From Candidatus Moraniibacteriota bacterium (GTDB taxonomy: Bacteria; Patescibacteriota; Minisyncoccia; Moranbacterales; UBA1568), in contig JAAXXZ010000001.1 of NCBI GenBank assembly GCA_013334245.1, forward strand, positions 1 to 54,674: a stretch of 54,674 nt of DNA. The letters run 5' to 3'. Made by a program: the position numbers and the translations under genes. Below, one piece after another: positions 35,162 to 43,854 of the stretch. The notes under the pieces are model-generated. The model ran no database searches. It was not told the origin of the DNA and saw nothing but the letters and a program-made list of their open reading frames with translations. Position 1 is the stretch's first letter; each line of letters begins with the position of its first letter.

Positions 35162-36288
35162 GACAATCCTATGATACCGTCGGCAATCATGTCAGCGGCG
35201 GCCGGATTATAGAACGCACGGATCTTTTCCGACATGTCCGAACGGAGCATCGGGTCGCGGAGCAGCAGGTCGACTTTTCCGGAAAGGATATGCTCACCGA
35301 GATTCGCCTCCTCGAGGACGATCGCGCCGCCGAGACGGGCGACCTCGTACGCGTTCATACGCTGCTCATCGTTCGCGGCCGTTGGAAGCGGCACGAGAAT
35401 CGAAGGCTTTCCGCACGCGGCCAGTTCGGTGACAGAACTCGCACCTGCCCGGGAAATGACGACGTCCGCCCGGGCAAGTGCGTCCGAGAGCTCCTGTCCG
35501 TTCAGAAACGGCGTCACGACATATCCGTCACGACCCGCCTTGATGCCATACTCTCCGGCCACCGAGACGGTATCGCGATAGTTCTTCTCGCCGGTCTGAT
35601 GAAGCACCTGCGTCTCGCGTATGATATCCGGCAGCATGCGCGCGACGGCAAGATTGAGTGCCCGGGCCCCAAGACTGCCGCCGAGAACGAGTACGACCGG
35701 TCGCTCCGCTGAAAATCCGAAATACGCGTTCGCCCGCGACGCGTCCCCCGAAAGGAGCTCCGATCGGACGGGGTTTCCGGTGATCGCCGTCTTTTCCGAC
35801 GGAAAGAACGACATGGCGGCAGGATATGCGATCGCTATGCGCGTCGCGAATTTCGCGAGAAACAGGTTCGCCCTGCCGGCAACCGCATCGGAATCATGGA
35901 TGACGAACGGGATCCGAAGCGCCCATGCGGCCATGCAGACCGGAACACTGACGGAGCCGCCCTTCGCGAATACCACGTCCGGCATGAAGACCAGGAGATG
36001 CCAAACCGCCTGCAGAAATCCGATCGGCACTTTGAACGGGTCCAACGCGTTCTGAAACGAGAAATACCGGCGCATCTTTCCGGACAGGACCGTCCGCGTC
36101 GGGATTCCCTCGGCTTTCATGACGTCTCGTTCTATTTTTCCGCCGGAACCGATATACAGCACGCTGACGGGTACGGCCGAACGGGACGCAAGGGATCGCG
36201 ACACGGCGATTAGTGGAAACGTATGCCCTCCCGTGAGTCCGCCCGTAAGCGCTACCCGAAGCTCCGTTGGATTGCTTTTTTGAGCCAT
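35158..36288 (-). CDS. murG: Undecaprenyl-PP-MurNAc-pentapeptide GlcNAc transferase
   Basis: A 376-residue MurG, which converts lipid I to lipid II at the inner face of the membrane. Visible marks are the G-loop LTGGLTGGHTFPLIAVSRSL, VFAKGGSVSVPVCMAAWALRIPFVIHDSDA (the usual Glu of HEQNA is Asp here), VLGGSLGARALNLAV, VISRAGASSVTELAACGKPSILVPLP and the AANDEQRMNAYEV motif that contacts UDP-GlcNAc. The C-terminus ADMIADGIIGLS is followed by a stop created partly by a MITE-like element. The gene is 17 nt after ftsW. Confidence 0.95.
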   Translation of the reverse strand: MAQKSNPTELRVALTGGLTGGHTFPLIAVSRSLASRSAVPVSVLYIGSGGKIERDVMKAEGIPTRTVLSGKMRRYFSFQNALDPFKVPIGFLQAVWHLLVFMPDVVFAKGGSVSVPVCMAAWALRIPFVIHDSDAVAGRANLFLAKFATRIAIAYPAAMSFFPSEKTAITGNPVRSELLSGDASRANAYFGFSAERPVVLVLGGSLGARALNLAVARMLPDIIRETQVLHQTGEKNYRDTVSVAGEYGIKAGRDGYVVTPFLNGQELSDALARADVVISRAGASSVTELAACGKPSILVPLPTAANDEQRMNAYEVARLGGAIVLEEANLGEHILSGKVDLLLRDPMLRSDMSEKIRAFYNPAAADMIADGIIGLS

Positions 36289-36305
36289 AATTCGTGATGA
36301 GATAT

Positions 36306-37451
36306 CTACCCTATTTTAGGACGTTTGGAGATGTTGAGCAATATGCCGATGGCTCCGAGGATGGCCGCAAGCGACGTGCCTCCGTAACTGATGAAGGGAA
36401 GCGGCACACCGGTCAGCGGCATAAGACCCGTGATGGCGAAGATATTGATGAACGCCTGAAAGACGATCCAGGACACGATACCCACCGCCAGTAAACGCCC
36501 GAACTCGTCGGGTGCCTTCTGAGCGATCCGGAACCCGCGATATGCGAAAAACAGGAATAAGGCGATGACTACTGCACACCCCACGAAACCGAGTTCTTCA
36601 CCAAGCACCGCGAAAATCGAATCGGTCATGGGTTCGGGAAGATAGAGGAACTTCTGACGGCTGTGCCCCAGCCCCACCCCCAGAAACCCGCCGGAGCCGA
36701 GAGCGATAAGCGCCTGCCGGATCTGATATCCGGCACCGCTCGGATCATGATCCGGGTCGAGAAATACGAGCAATCGCTTCATCCGATACGGCGCAAGCAG
36801 TATGAGTACGCCCAGTCCGACAAGGCCGGCCCCGAACAGGAGACCGATATGCGAAAGTCGGGCGCCAGCGGAAAAAAACATGGCCAAGGCGATGACAAAG
36901 AGGATTCCCAATGTTCCGGTGTCCGGCTGCTTCATGACAAGGAAGGCGATGATTCCGAGCATAAGGAGAAACGGTACCACCCCCTCGAAGAAATCGGTCT
37001 TGCGAAGCAGATCTTTTCCCGAGAACCACGCCGAGAAATACACGACGAGCGCGAGCTTCATGACTTCGGATGGCTGAAACGGCGGGATCGGCCCGAGCTG
37101 GATCCAACGTGCCGCCCCATAGGCCGACGTGCCGATACCCGGTATCAGGACGAGAATCAAAAGACCGATCGCTCCGAAGAACATCGGGATGGCGACCTTG
37201 CGCCAGAACTGGTACTGTATGCGCTGAAAAACGAACAAGGCGACAAGGCCCACGGCGACACCGAAAAGTTGCCGCTTGAAAAAGAACGCCCCGTCCTCGA
37301 AACGCAGGTTTCCATACGCCACACCGGCACTCGCCACCATGACGAGTCCGATACCAAGGAGCATAAACACCGAAATCAACAGGGGCCGGTCGAATGACGA
37401 CGCCCTCTCGTCCACACTTTGCTTTCGCATGGTTTTTCCGTTGTTCGCCAT
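36306..37451 (-). CDS. ftsW: Lipid II polymerase / cell division protein FtsW
   Basis: A 381-residue SEDS-family membrane protein, the peptidoglycan glycosyltransferase of the divisome. About ten membrane helices are visible, beginning LLISVFMLLGIGLVMVASAG. Conserved SEDS marks are KRQLFGVAVGLVAL, AARWIQLGPIPPFQPSEVMKLALVVYFSAW, DTGTLGILFVIALAMFFSAGA, GAGYQIRQALIALGSGGFLGVGLGHSRQKFLYLPEPMTDSIFAVLGEELGF, and the C-terminal GVPLPFISYGGTSL. Rod-shape RodA is the alternative, but the setting next to murG and murC favours FtsW. It begins 6 nt after trmD ends. Confidence 0.93.
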   Translation of the reverse strand: MANNGKTMRKQSVDERASSFDRPLLISVFMLLGIGLVMVASAGVAYGNLRFEDGAFFFKRQLFGVAVGLVALFVFQRIQYQFWRKVAIPMFFGAIGLLILVLIPGIGTSAYGAARWIQLGPIPPFQPSEVMKLALVVYFSAWFSGKDLLRKTDFFEGVVPFLLMLGIIAFLVMKQPDTGTLGILFVIALAMFFSAGARLSHIGLLFGAGLVGLGVLILLAPYRMKRLLVFLDPDHDPSGAGYQIRQALIALGSGGFLGVGLGHSRQKFLYLPEPMTDSIFAVLGEELGFVGCAVVIALFLFFAYRGFRIAQKAPDEFGRLLAVGIVSWIVFQAFINIFAITGLMPLTGVPLPFISYGGTSLAAILGAIGILLNISKRPKIG

Positions 37452-37457
37452 GTCGTT

Positions 37458-38132
37458 TCAATTTTCGCCGCTCCTTTTCCTCGACATCCCGTCCCTCCAC
37501 TTCGCTATTTCACCGTGATGTCCGGACAGGAGCGTTTCGGGCACCTTCCATCCGCGGAATTCCTCCGGCTTCGTATACTGCGGATGTTCAAGCACGCCCT
37601 CTTCGGTATGCGATTCCGTCTCGGCGCTTTCCGCGTTGCCGAGCACGCCGGGAATGAGTCTCGTCACCGCATCCGCGACGATCATCGCCGGCAGTTCGCC
37701 GCCCGTCAGCACGTACTCCCCTATCGAAAGCTCCTCGTCCGCCAAATGTTCCGCTACACGCTCGTCCACGCCTTCGTACCGTCCACAGACGAAAATCAGT
37801 CGGTCATAGTCCGCCACGAACCTGCGTGCGTCCTTCTGTGAGAACCTTTTCCCTTTCGCCGAAAAAAGGATGATTCTCGTCCGTTCCCGTGGTACGTCCC
37901 CTTTCGTGAGCACGTCCTCCACGCATGCGAAAATCGGCTCCGCCTTCATGACCATCCCCGCTCCGCCGCCGTATGGCGTATCGTCCACGGTCCGATGCCT
38001 GTCCGCCGTATAATCGCGCGGATTCGCGAACGAAAACGAAACCAACCCGTCCTCTTTGGCACGGTTCAGCATGGATACGCCGAGGTACGATGCGAAACAT
38101 TCGGGAAACAGGGACACGAAATCGAAAACCAT
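37458..38132 (-). CDS. trmD: tRNA (guanine-N1)-methyltransferase
   Basis: A 224-residue TrmD, which methylates G37 of tRNAs with SAM and prevents frameshifting. I chose the ATG at 38130-38132 ([13 protein letters not shown]), the usual start; the frame runs to a TTG four codons earlier. Visible marks are [29 protein letters not shown], the SAM knot region [42 protein letters not shown] and the C-terminal [24 protein letters not shown]. The gene is usually next to rpsP and rplS; here it precedes ftsW. Confidence 0.96.
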   Translation of the reverse strand: MVFDFVSLFPECFASYLGVSMLNRAKEDGLVSFSFANPRDYTADRHRTVDDTPYGGGAGMVMKAEPIFACVEDVLTKGDVPRERTRIILFSAKGKRFSQKDARRFVADYDRLIFVCGRYEGVDERVAEHLADEELSIGEYVLTGGELPAMIVADAVTRLIPGVLGNAESAETESHTEEGVLEHPQYTKPEEFRGWKVPETLLSGHHGEIAKWRDGMSRKRSGEN

Positions 38133-38400
38133 AGCGGAGAACAATTAGCATGGAACAGTAAGCACGGAACGAGATCGGGAACCGGATACAAAAAAAGAAA
38201 AGAAGCAGCGGTCGCACACGACGTCTTCACACGCGAACCCTATCCCAGTAACGGGCGGGAAGGACACGGGAAAATGACATTCAATATCCGGAGCCTCAAA
38301 CAGTCGCACTACCGAGCGTATGCTCCGGCCGGATCACTTTTGACCTGCTCCTCCTTGCCATTCTACCCCGAAAAGACGGCAAAAGGAAGGAAAATAATTC

Positions 38401-38432
38401 AGCCGCGGCGACACTTGACAGTGGCCACGGCT
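38401..38432 (-). terminator. Terminator after the three-gene array
   Basis: A 9-bp stem AGCCGTGGC/GCCGCGGCT (one G-U pair) around 14 nt; on the minus strand GAATTATTTTCC follows. It lies 28 bp beyond the last of three small genes. The remainder of 38133-38400 holds only a possible -10 (TAGAAT near 38362) and no gene. Confidence 0.5.
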
Positions 38433-38459
38433 GAAACCGGTGTTTCCCGGTGTTTCCCT

Positions 38460-38861
38460 TCAGAACGGAGGGAGTCGGCATAAGAATGCGTCCCAGAAGA
38501 CCTTGAAGTCCTCACTGGCATCAAACGCGACCGGCTCCCCCATCCGCTCAAGGGAAACCTCGACGAGACAATACTCGTCACCCTCGACGATCGGACCGAG
38601 TAAAATCCGCAAGTTCTGCGCCTCATCGACGATATGTGCTTCACATAAACTGGCTTGTCGACATCGGCAATCCTGCGCGAACATGCCATCTTTGAAATAA
38701 AACGTGTCGACGTTATACGAAGGTTCGTCGGCGACCCGAGTCGGCTTATCGACGATCCAACCGCACGTCCTTGCCGCATCAGTGAACGCCTTTACCACTT
38801 CTTCCGCACTGTATGGCCCCCTTTCCCCGAGTGCGATTCTTGATACTTTCCCTTCTTTCAT
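38460..38861 (-). CDS. Small protein of unknown function, array member 3
   Basis: A 133-residue protein. I chose the ATG at 38859-38861 with AAAGCGAG before it; the frame extends 15 codons to a GTG. The sequence has no signal peptide or membrane helix. Its pattern is AFTDAARTCGWIV, then FYFKDGMF and LRILLGPIVEGDEYCLVEVSL, ending VFWDAFLCRLPPF. This resembles the order of elements in the two genes before it (array members 1 and 2): a helix ending in GW or STW, a central ILGP or ALGP, and a C-terminal helix, though similarity is faint. Six Cys residues. I do not recognise the family. Confidence 0.6.
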   Translation of the reverse strand: MKEGKVSRIALGERGPYSAEEVVKAFTDAARTCGWIVDKPTRVADEPSYNVDTFYFKDGMFAQDCRCRQASLCEAHIVDEAQNLRILLGPIVEGDEYCLVEVSLERMGEPVAFDASEDFKVFWDAFLCRLPPF

Positions 38862-38926
38862 CTCGCTTTTTGATTTATTATGGTTATCAATAATTTTTAC
38901 ACTCACATTTGGCGCGCGTGGACGCT

Positions 38927-39268
38927 CTATAACAGCTCCTCAATGATTGCTGCCATAAGGCTTTTCACCTCTTCGGAAGCGCCCTCCAATGACACCTCCT
39001 GGTCGTCATTGTATACTGCCACCTGTAATTTTCCTTCGTGATAGTCAAGATCCGGACCAAGAATCACGCGCTGACGCCCGCAGTCAAATTCATACCTTTC
39101 CTTTCCGGGAAGGCGATAGGAAAAATAGATCTTGTTTTCAGTCGCGTTCATCCTGTACACTTCGACCTCGCCTGATTCACGCTTCAATGACCACCCCGTT
39201 CTTCTTGCCGCGATCATCAACCTCGCGTAAAGATTTCGCAGGTCTTTTCCCGTTTCGAACAATGTCAT
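38927..39268 (-). CDS. Small protein of unknown function, array member 2
   Basis: A 113-residue soluble protein preceded by AAGAAGGTTATCAAC. The pattern is YARLMIAARRTGWSLKRE, then IYFSYRLPGKERYEFD, RQRVILGPDLDYHEGKLQVAVY, and a C-terminal helix EEVKSLMAAIIEELL. The element order GW - beta strands - ILGP - acidic helix is shared with its downstream neighbour at 38460. Not a known family to me. It starts 80 nt after the end of array member 1. Confidence 0.6.
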   Translation of the reverse strand: MTLFETGKDLRNLYARLMIAARRTGWSLKRESGEVEVYRMNATENKIYFSYRLPGKERYEFDCGRQRVILGPDLDYHEGKLQVAVYNDDQEVSLEGASEEVKSLMAAIIEELL

Positions 39269-39348
39269 GTTGATAACCTTCTTTAAACCGCTTTGGCTAG
39301 CGGTCTTGTTTCAAGATTTTTTGTCGTCTTCCAAAATTTTTTTCGGGA

Positions 39349-39786
39349 CTAGCCGAGCGCTTTCCAGAAACACACCAGGAAATCATCCACCCGAGTGCGA
39401 GCCACCTGTTGAACCTCGGCATAATGAATATCCGAAACCGGCAACGAGCACGAAATCTCGTATACGATTTCATCATATTCGGAATCCGCCGACGCGCTTC
39501 CTATTGGAGCCTTCTTCAGATAGATATGCAGTGACAGCAAGACACTCTCGGCCCTCTCAATGACGACAGGACAGCTGAGCGAAAAACATTCGTGCTCCCG
39601 GCTCACATGCAAAATGCGAATATCCGAACCTGCATCGTCGGTTATCAGCGTTACGATCTCTTTCTCGTGGGGTCCCAACGCGGAATACCGGTAATCACTC
39701 CAGGTCGAACCCGCGAATGCCGACTCGGCCGCAGCGAAAATCTCACTGAGGCGATATTTCTTTCCCAGTGGCAACGTATAGTACAT
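39349..39786 (-). CDS. Small protein of unknown function, array member 1
   Basis: A 145-residue soluble protein with a strong ribosome binding site (GGAGGTACGCC-ATG). Its pattern is LSEIFAAAESAFAGSTWSDY, ALGPHEKEIVTLITDD, a stretch of alternating hydrophobic strands ending YEISCSLPVSDI, and a C-terminal helix VDDFLVCFWKALG that recalls VFWDAFLCRLPPF of member 3. I do not recognise the family. First gene of the three-gene array. The 39787-40051 stretch upstream has only short TGTTCC and TTATCTG repeats, and possibly a weak promoter (TTGCGT, 17 bp, CCATAA). Confidence 0.6.
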   Translation of the reverse strand: MYYTLPLGKKYRLSEIFAAAESAFAGSTWSDYRYSALGPHEKEIVTLITDDAGSDIRILHVSREHECFSLSCPVVIERAESVLLSLHIYLKKAPIGSASADSEYDEIVYEISCSLPVSDIHYAEVQQVARTRVDDFLVCFWKALG

Positions 39787-40019
39787 GGCGTACCTCCATC
39801 CGTATGTTTATTCGTTATGGTAATGTTCTTATGACCAACGCAAGAAAGACGAGCGGCTCGTATTCCTTGCGCCGGCGGAAACGGTATTCCAAAACGCCTC
39901 GCGCGTCTTCCGTTTCCTGTCAGCCGTTTCATGTCCAATGCAGGCTGTTCCCTGTTCTCTGTTCCCTGCCCACCCGTCGTAGCAAGCGGGTCCGCGCACT
40001 CCGTCATACGGAATGAGAA

Positions 40020-40060
40020 CGGGTTCCCCGTTATCTGTTATCTGTTATCTGCTATCTGTT
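40020..40060 (+). repeat. Short tandem TTATCTG-type repeats
   Basis: Near-perfect tandem units of TGTTATC/TGCTATC (about 40030-40062) overlap the end of the DUF4012 gene; similar TGTTCCC units lie at about 39944-39968 and 30117-30145. They look like slippage-prone spacer sequence. Confidence 0.6.
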
Positions 40061-41449
40061 TTCTGATTTGCTCAATACGAAATCCCGATCAAGCACGATA
40101 CTTTTTTCGGTCCTGTTCCCGTCCTTGCCGAGTATCGAAATCGACACCGGATTGTCACCCGTTCCGGCCTGACGCGCAATCTTAAGGTCGTAAAAATCAC
40201 GATCGATTCCGGAGGGAAGGTCGTATTCCAAAACGATATCTTTCGATTCGCCGAGCTTCACCTGTATCAGCGCGCCGACATATTTCTTTCCCATGAAGGC
40301 CCCATAGACCGGCTCGGTAGCAACGCCGTCCATGCTTCGGACGAAGCTCCCCCCGGGAACGTAGACCCGAAGGAACGTCTGGTAATCCTTTACCATGAAG
40401 GTCTTCTCCGTACCGGTATTTTCGTAATGAATCGTCAGCCTCGCCTTCGCGGTCTCACCGGAAAGGTCCACGTCGTAGTGCATCGAGCGCTTCATCACGG
40501 AATCGGTCTTCCACGCGTTCAGGTTCGCATCAACAGCCATCAGGAAGTCATCTTGCCACTTGGAATCGAACGCGCCACCCCACCCCGCGGCAAGGACCGA
40601 TGATTCGAGGGTTTCGTCCGAAAACGAAAGCTGTATATCCTTGCGATTCAGGTCCCCGATCATGACCTTGAACAGTGTCAGGAGATCCTGCGGCGGGAGC
40701 GATTTCACCCGCTCGAGAATCTGCCCACCGAGGAGCCCGAGCACGGACTTGCGCTCACCGAAATCGATTCCCTGATCGATGTAGGACTTCTCCACCTGTT
40801 TCTCCAAGTCGAGAATGGCATTGTCGGAACCGTACGAACCCGGGAAACCCGGCACCTCGACCGGTCCGGTAACCGCAAGCACCGAAGAAAGCACGTCAGC
40901 GGTTATCCCGATGACACCGTCGAAATGTTCCTCGCCGCCACCCATCTCGTAGAACTCCGTCGCCTTGTCCGCATCCGTCTTGAAATCCGGTTCCCAGTTC
41001 GAATCACGGAGTTTCCACGAAGAAATCTTCAACGTTTCCTTCATGGGGTATGGCGGCGCGACCGTATCCGGAATGCGGCCGTCGAAGTTGCCGGTATCAT
41101 GCGTCTGAAAATCAGTCACGTGCCCGTCACGGACTTTAAGGATGCCGAACGAACCTATGAACCCGCCGCCCGGACGAAGTTCGAGGTTGTTTTGAAACAG
41201 TATGAGAAACGTCTTCTCCTTGCCGCCCGTCCGAAGCACGGAATCGGCAAGATATCCGAGCGCCTGCGTATCGTTCTTCATATCGGACGGAAATGGCAGC
41301 TTTCCCGCAATCTCTCCCACGGAACCGAATCCCTGGTTCCGCGCCTCCCAATAGAAAAACCAGCCGGTAAGAAACAGCGCCGAAAGGATCGCGACGATCG
41401 TCCCCGTACGATACGGGTGTTTTCGATCCGGTTTGACTACGGTATCCAT
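40052..41449 (-). CDS. DUF4012 domain protein
   Basis: A 465-residue membrane-anchored protein. One N-terminal helix (TGTIVAILSALFLTGWFFYW) is followed by the DUF4012 signature KTFLILFQNNLELRPGGGFIGSFGILKVRDGH, then HFDGVIGITADVLSSVLAVTGPVEVPG. The C-terminal part is beta-rich, with ARLTIHYENTGTE and VLEYDLPSG. DUF4012 proteins are common near polysaccharide genes in Gram-positives and in Patescibacteria; their biochemical role is not established. I chose the ATG at 41447-41449; a GTG at 41486-41488 overlaps the upstream stop and would add 13 residues. It is the last gene of a run with a Wzz-like protein and a glycosyltransferase. Confidence 0.85.
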   Translation of the reverse strand: MDTVVKPDRKHPYRTGTIVAILSALFLTGWFFYWEARNQGFGSVGEIAGKLPFPSDMKNDTQALGYLADSVLRTGGKEKTFLILFQNNLELRPGGGFIGSFGILKVRDGHVTDFQTHDTGNFDGRIPDTVAPPYPMKETLKISSWKLRDSNWEPDFKTDADKATEFYEMGGGEEHFDGVIGITADVLSSVLAVTGPVEVPGFPGSYGSDNAILDLEKQVEKSYIDQGIDFGERKSVLGLLGGQILERVKSLPPQDLLTLFKVMIGDLNRKDIQLSFSDETLESSVLAAGWGGAFDSKWQDDFLMAVDANLNAWKTDSVMKRSMHYDVDLSGETAKARLTIHYENTGTEKTFMVKDYQTFLRVYVPGGSFVRSMDGVATEPVYGAFMGKKYVGALIQVKLGESKDIVLEYDLPSGIDRDFYDLKIARQAGTGDNPVSISILGKDGNRTEKSIVLDRDFVLSKSENR

Positions 41450-41480
41450 ATGATTCGTATTGTAATCCGAACGGTAACGA

Positions 41481-42677
41481 TCAACCACGAAGCAGCTCGT
41501 TCAAACGTCGCTGATAATCCGATTTCGTCGGAGAAGGATGATTTTCTTCAACCGAAGGAAGCTCTTCCGACCGCGACGGCTCTTCCGAAACCGACGTGGC
41601 CGATTCCTCAACGACTATCGGCATGGCAGTTTCCTCGATATCCTCATCGCCGGTCCCATCGTGCGATTTTCCATCCCCTTCGAACTCTTCGAACGTGAAT
41701 TCCTTCAGGAACCGCTCCTCCTCTTCGGAATACGTCGGGATATCCATCGGCGCAGGGGCCTGTTTCGCGGCGGTTACGGGCGCCGATTTCAGCGCCGGAA
41801 GATCGCTCCTACGAGTCGCCTCCACTCTCATTGCGGGCTCAGGCTCGAAAAATGCGTCGTCCTTCAAGGTCGCAGGCGACCCATCGATTTCTTCCGATAC
41901 CTCCGTCATCCCGGAATCGATGACCGGCATTTCCCGGGAAGCCGAATCGGAAAGTAAGGGCGAAACCGGGCGCTTCGGCTCGAAGATATCCGCACTGAAC
42001 GGATTGATCGGAAGAGGCATCTTTCGACGGCCGCTCATGGCCGGCAAGTTCCGTATCGCGGATGATATGAAAAATATCGCTCCGGTGACGGCTATGCCGA
42101 TCGCGGCGCTCCCGAAAAACAAAAGGAAACCATTCGGCAATCGGGACGAGACCGACGGACCGTCGACGATCCGGAAGTCCGCCTCCCCGTCCACATCATA
42201 GTACGCCGAAGCGTATCGGAACAGCGCAAGCGTCGCAGTCCTCGCGATGTCCTTCGCGTCGTCCGGGTCGTTCGCGAATGCCCGAACCGAAATCGTGCTT
42301 CCGGTTCCGGTCGGCACTATCGAGATCATGGATTCGAACGACGCTCGCATCGCATCGCCGGACAGTTCCGAAACGTCCGCTGTCGCCATCAGTCCCGGGA
42401 CGGATTCCGAATCCTTGAAAAACAATTCACGGAATTTCGCGGTCCGCGACAGGAATACGACGTTCTCGACGATATCCTTGGACGAGGCGGTCGACTTTTC
42501 GCCGGGTATCACGAGCACGGAAAGATCCGCCTGATAGCCGCGGTTCCCTTCCGAAAGCGCGATAAACGATACGAGCGTTATGAACAGGACCGTCCCCGTG
42601 AAGGTACCGCCGTATCTGCCCCAAAAGGATTCCCGCATCTTTTTCATCCGCGGCCCATTGACGTTGTCCGATGCCAT
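41481..42677 (-). CDS. Wzz-like chain-length determinant protein
   Basis: A 398-residue protein starting at the ATG at 42675-42677, 4 nt after the glycosyltransferase stop; the longer frame upstream is an Arg-rich shadow. Two membrane helices, about 27-42 (TGTVLFITLVSFIALS) and about 175-200 (FLLFFGSAAIGIAVTGAIFFI), flank an exported domain of about 130 residues with DLSVLVIPGEKST and ISVRAFANDPDDAKDI, which is the Wzz/GumC/YveK arrangement. The roughly 200-residue cytoplasmic tail is acidic and low-complexity (Glu, Pro, Ser), unlike a tyrosine kinase. It probably regulates polysaccharide chain length with the O-antigen ligase-like protein at 49066. A second, shorter Wzz-like gene lies at 53088. 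Confidence 0.72.
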   Translation of the reverse strand: MASDNVNGPRMKKMRESFWGRYGGTFTGTVLFITLVSFIALSEGNRGYQADLSVLVIPGEKSTASSKDIVENVVFLSRTAKFRELFFKDSESVPGLMATADVSELSGDAMRASFESMISIVPTGTGSTISVRAFANDPDDAKDIARTATLALFRYASAYYDVDGEADFRIVDGPSVSSRLPNGFLLFFGSAAIGIAVTGAIFFISSAIRNLPAMSGRRKMPLPINPFSADIFEPKRPVSPLLSDSASREMPVIDSGMTEVSEEIDGSPATLKDDAFFEPEPAMRVEATRRSDLPALKSAPVTAAKQAPAPMDIPTYSEEEERFLKEFTFEEFEGDGKSHDGTGDEDIEETAMPIVVEESATSVSEEPSRSEELPSVEENHPSPTKSDYQRRLNELLRG

Positions 42678-42681
42678 ATCG

Positions 42682-43818
42682 TTATTCGTTGCGGAGACGG
42701 ACCGTCTCCTCGTACAATTCCGCGGTCTGTCGCGCGATCGCCTCCCAGCCGTAGTGATCCTCCGCGCGCTTGTGCGCGAGCCGTCCGTATTCCGCCATCG
42801 CGGCCGGCCGATTGAGCAGTTTCGCGAGTTCAGCCTTGAGCGATTCGACGTCTTTGGCATCGAAATACTCTCCGGCATCACCAAGTGCCTCTTCATTGCC
42901 CGGTATGTGGCTCGCAATGATCGGCAACCCGTAGCTCATCGCCTCCAGGAGCGCGATTGACAATCCTTCATCCTCGGACGGCTGCACGAAGACTGCCGCG
43001 CTGGTGAACAGTTCGGCAAGCGCCTCTCCCGACTGTTCGCCGAGAAAAAGTACGCTCTCGCGGCCTTCGCTCATTTTGCGGAGATGTCGCTCATAGCCCG
43101 GCGTTTCCGCATGCGTCCCGACAATGGCAAGTTTGAAATTGTTCGGAAGCCGTCCCGTATCCTCGAGGTCGAGGAACGCCTTGATGAGATGGTGGATTCC
43201 CTTGTGGGCGACCAGGCGGGAGACGGCAAGCACATACCGCCTTTCCTTGAGTCCGAATGCGGAAAGCATATCCGACGACTTGGCCGGGACCGCTTCCGCT
43301 CCGTTCGGTATATAGACGATTTCACGACCGTACCGCTTCTTGGCATACTCCGCCATCCCCCGGGACACCGCGATGGTCCGATTCGGAAACGAACAGGTAA
43401 GCCGTTCCGCGAAACGCAGGCACGCTTTGGCGAACGCCCCCCATTTTCCATGGAAATAGTCCCGACTGTGAAACGTGGCGACGACATCCGTCTTCCGAAG
43501 CAGCATACGGGGAATGAACGAAAGGGCGGAGGGACCGATCGACTGGTAATGGATGATATCGTAACGACCGAAGAACGCATGCACCGTCGCGATCACGGTA
43601 TGCGTTATCGCATCAAGATGCTTCGTCGGAATGCTCGGAAGCGACACGATGCGGACACCCTGATACCGCGTCACGGCAGGATCGGCATAGTGCGGACGCG
43701 AATAGACCGTCACCTCGTGTCCGAGGGCGGCCAATCGCACGGCAAGATGTTCGACATGCGTTTCCACGCCGCCGGATTTCGCCGGAATCCCTTTTTGTCC
43801 GATGAATGCAATTTTCAT
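42682..43818 (-). CDS. Glycosyltransferase family 4
   Basis: A 378-residue GT-B enzyme that would transfer a sugar from a nucleotide sugar to a growing surface glycan. The N-terminal domain has GQKGIPAKSGGVETHVEHLAVRLA, typical of GT4; the C-terminal domain has VLAVSRLVAHKGIHHLIKAF, LAIVGTHAE, LFLGEQSGEALAELF and the nucleotide-sugar motif PSEDEGLSIALLEAMSYGLPIIAS (E-x7-E type). Its donor and acceptor cannot be read from the sequence. It lies between the beta-helix protein and the Wzz-like gene, all on the minus strand with small gaps. Confidence 0.9.
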   Translation of the reverse strand: MKIAFIGQKGIPAKSGGVETHVEHLAVRLAALGHEVTVYSRPHYADPAVTRYQGVRIVSLPSIPTKHLDAITHTVIATVHAFFGRYDIIHYQSIGPSALSFIPRMLLRKTDVVATFHSRDYFHGKWGAFAKACLRFAERLTCSFPNRTIAVSRGMAEYAKKRYGREIVYIPNGAEAVPAKSSDMLSAFGLKERRYVLAVSRLVAHKGIHHLIKAFLDLEDTGRLPNNFKLAIVGTHAETPGYERHLRKMSEGRESVLFLGEQSGEALAELFTSAAVFVQPSEDEGLSIALLEAMSYGLPIIASHIPGNEEALGDAGEYFDAKDVESLKAELAKLLNRPAAMAEYGRLAHKRAEDHYGWEAIARQTAELYEETVRLRNE

Positions 43819-43854
43819 GATGTCGACGTTTCCCGCGTTACGACCGACTCCCGC

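Noticed and set aside
42678-42917. N-terminal extension of the Wzz-like protein
   Set aside because: Arg/Ser-rich shadow of the glycosyltransferase gene; the ATG 4 nt after that gene's stop is the natural start.
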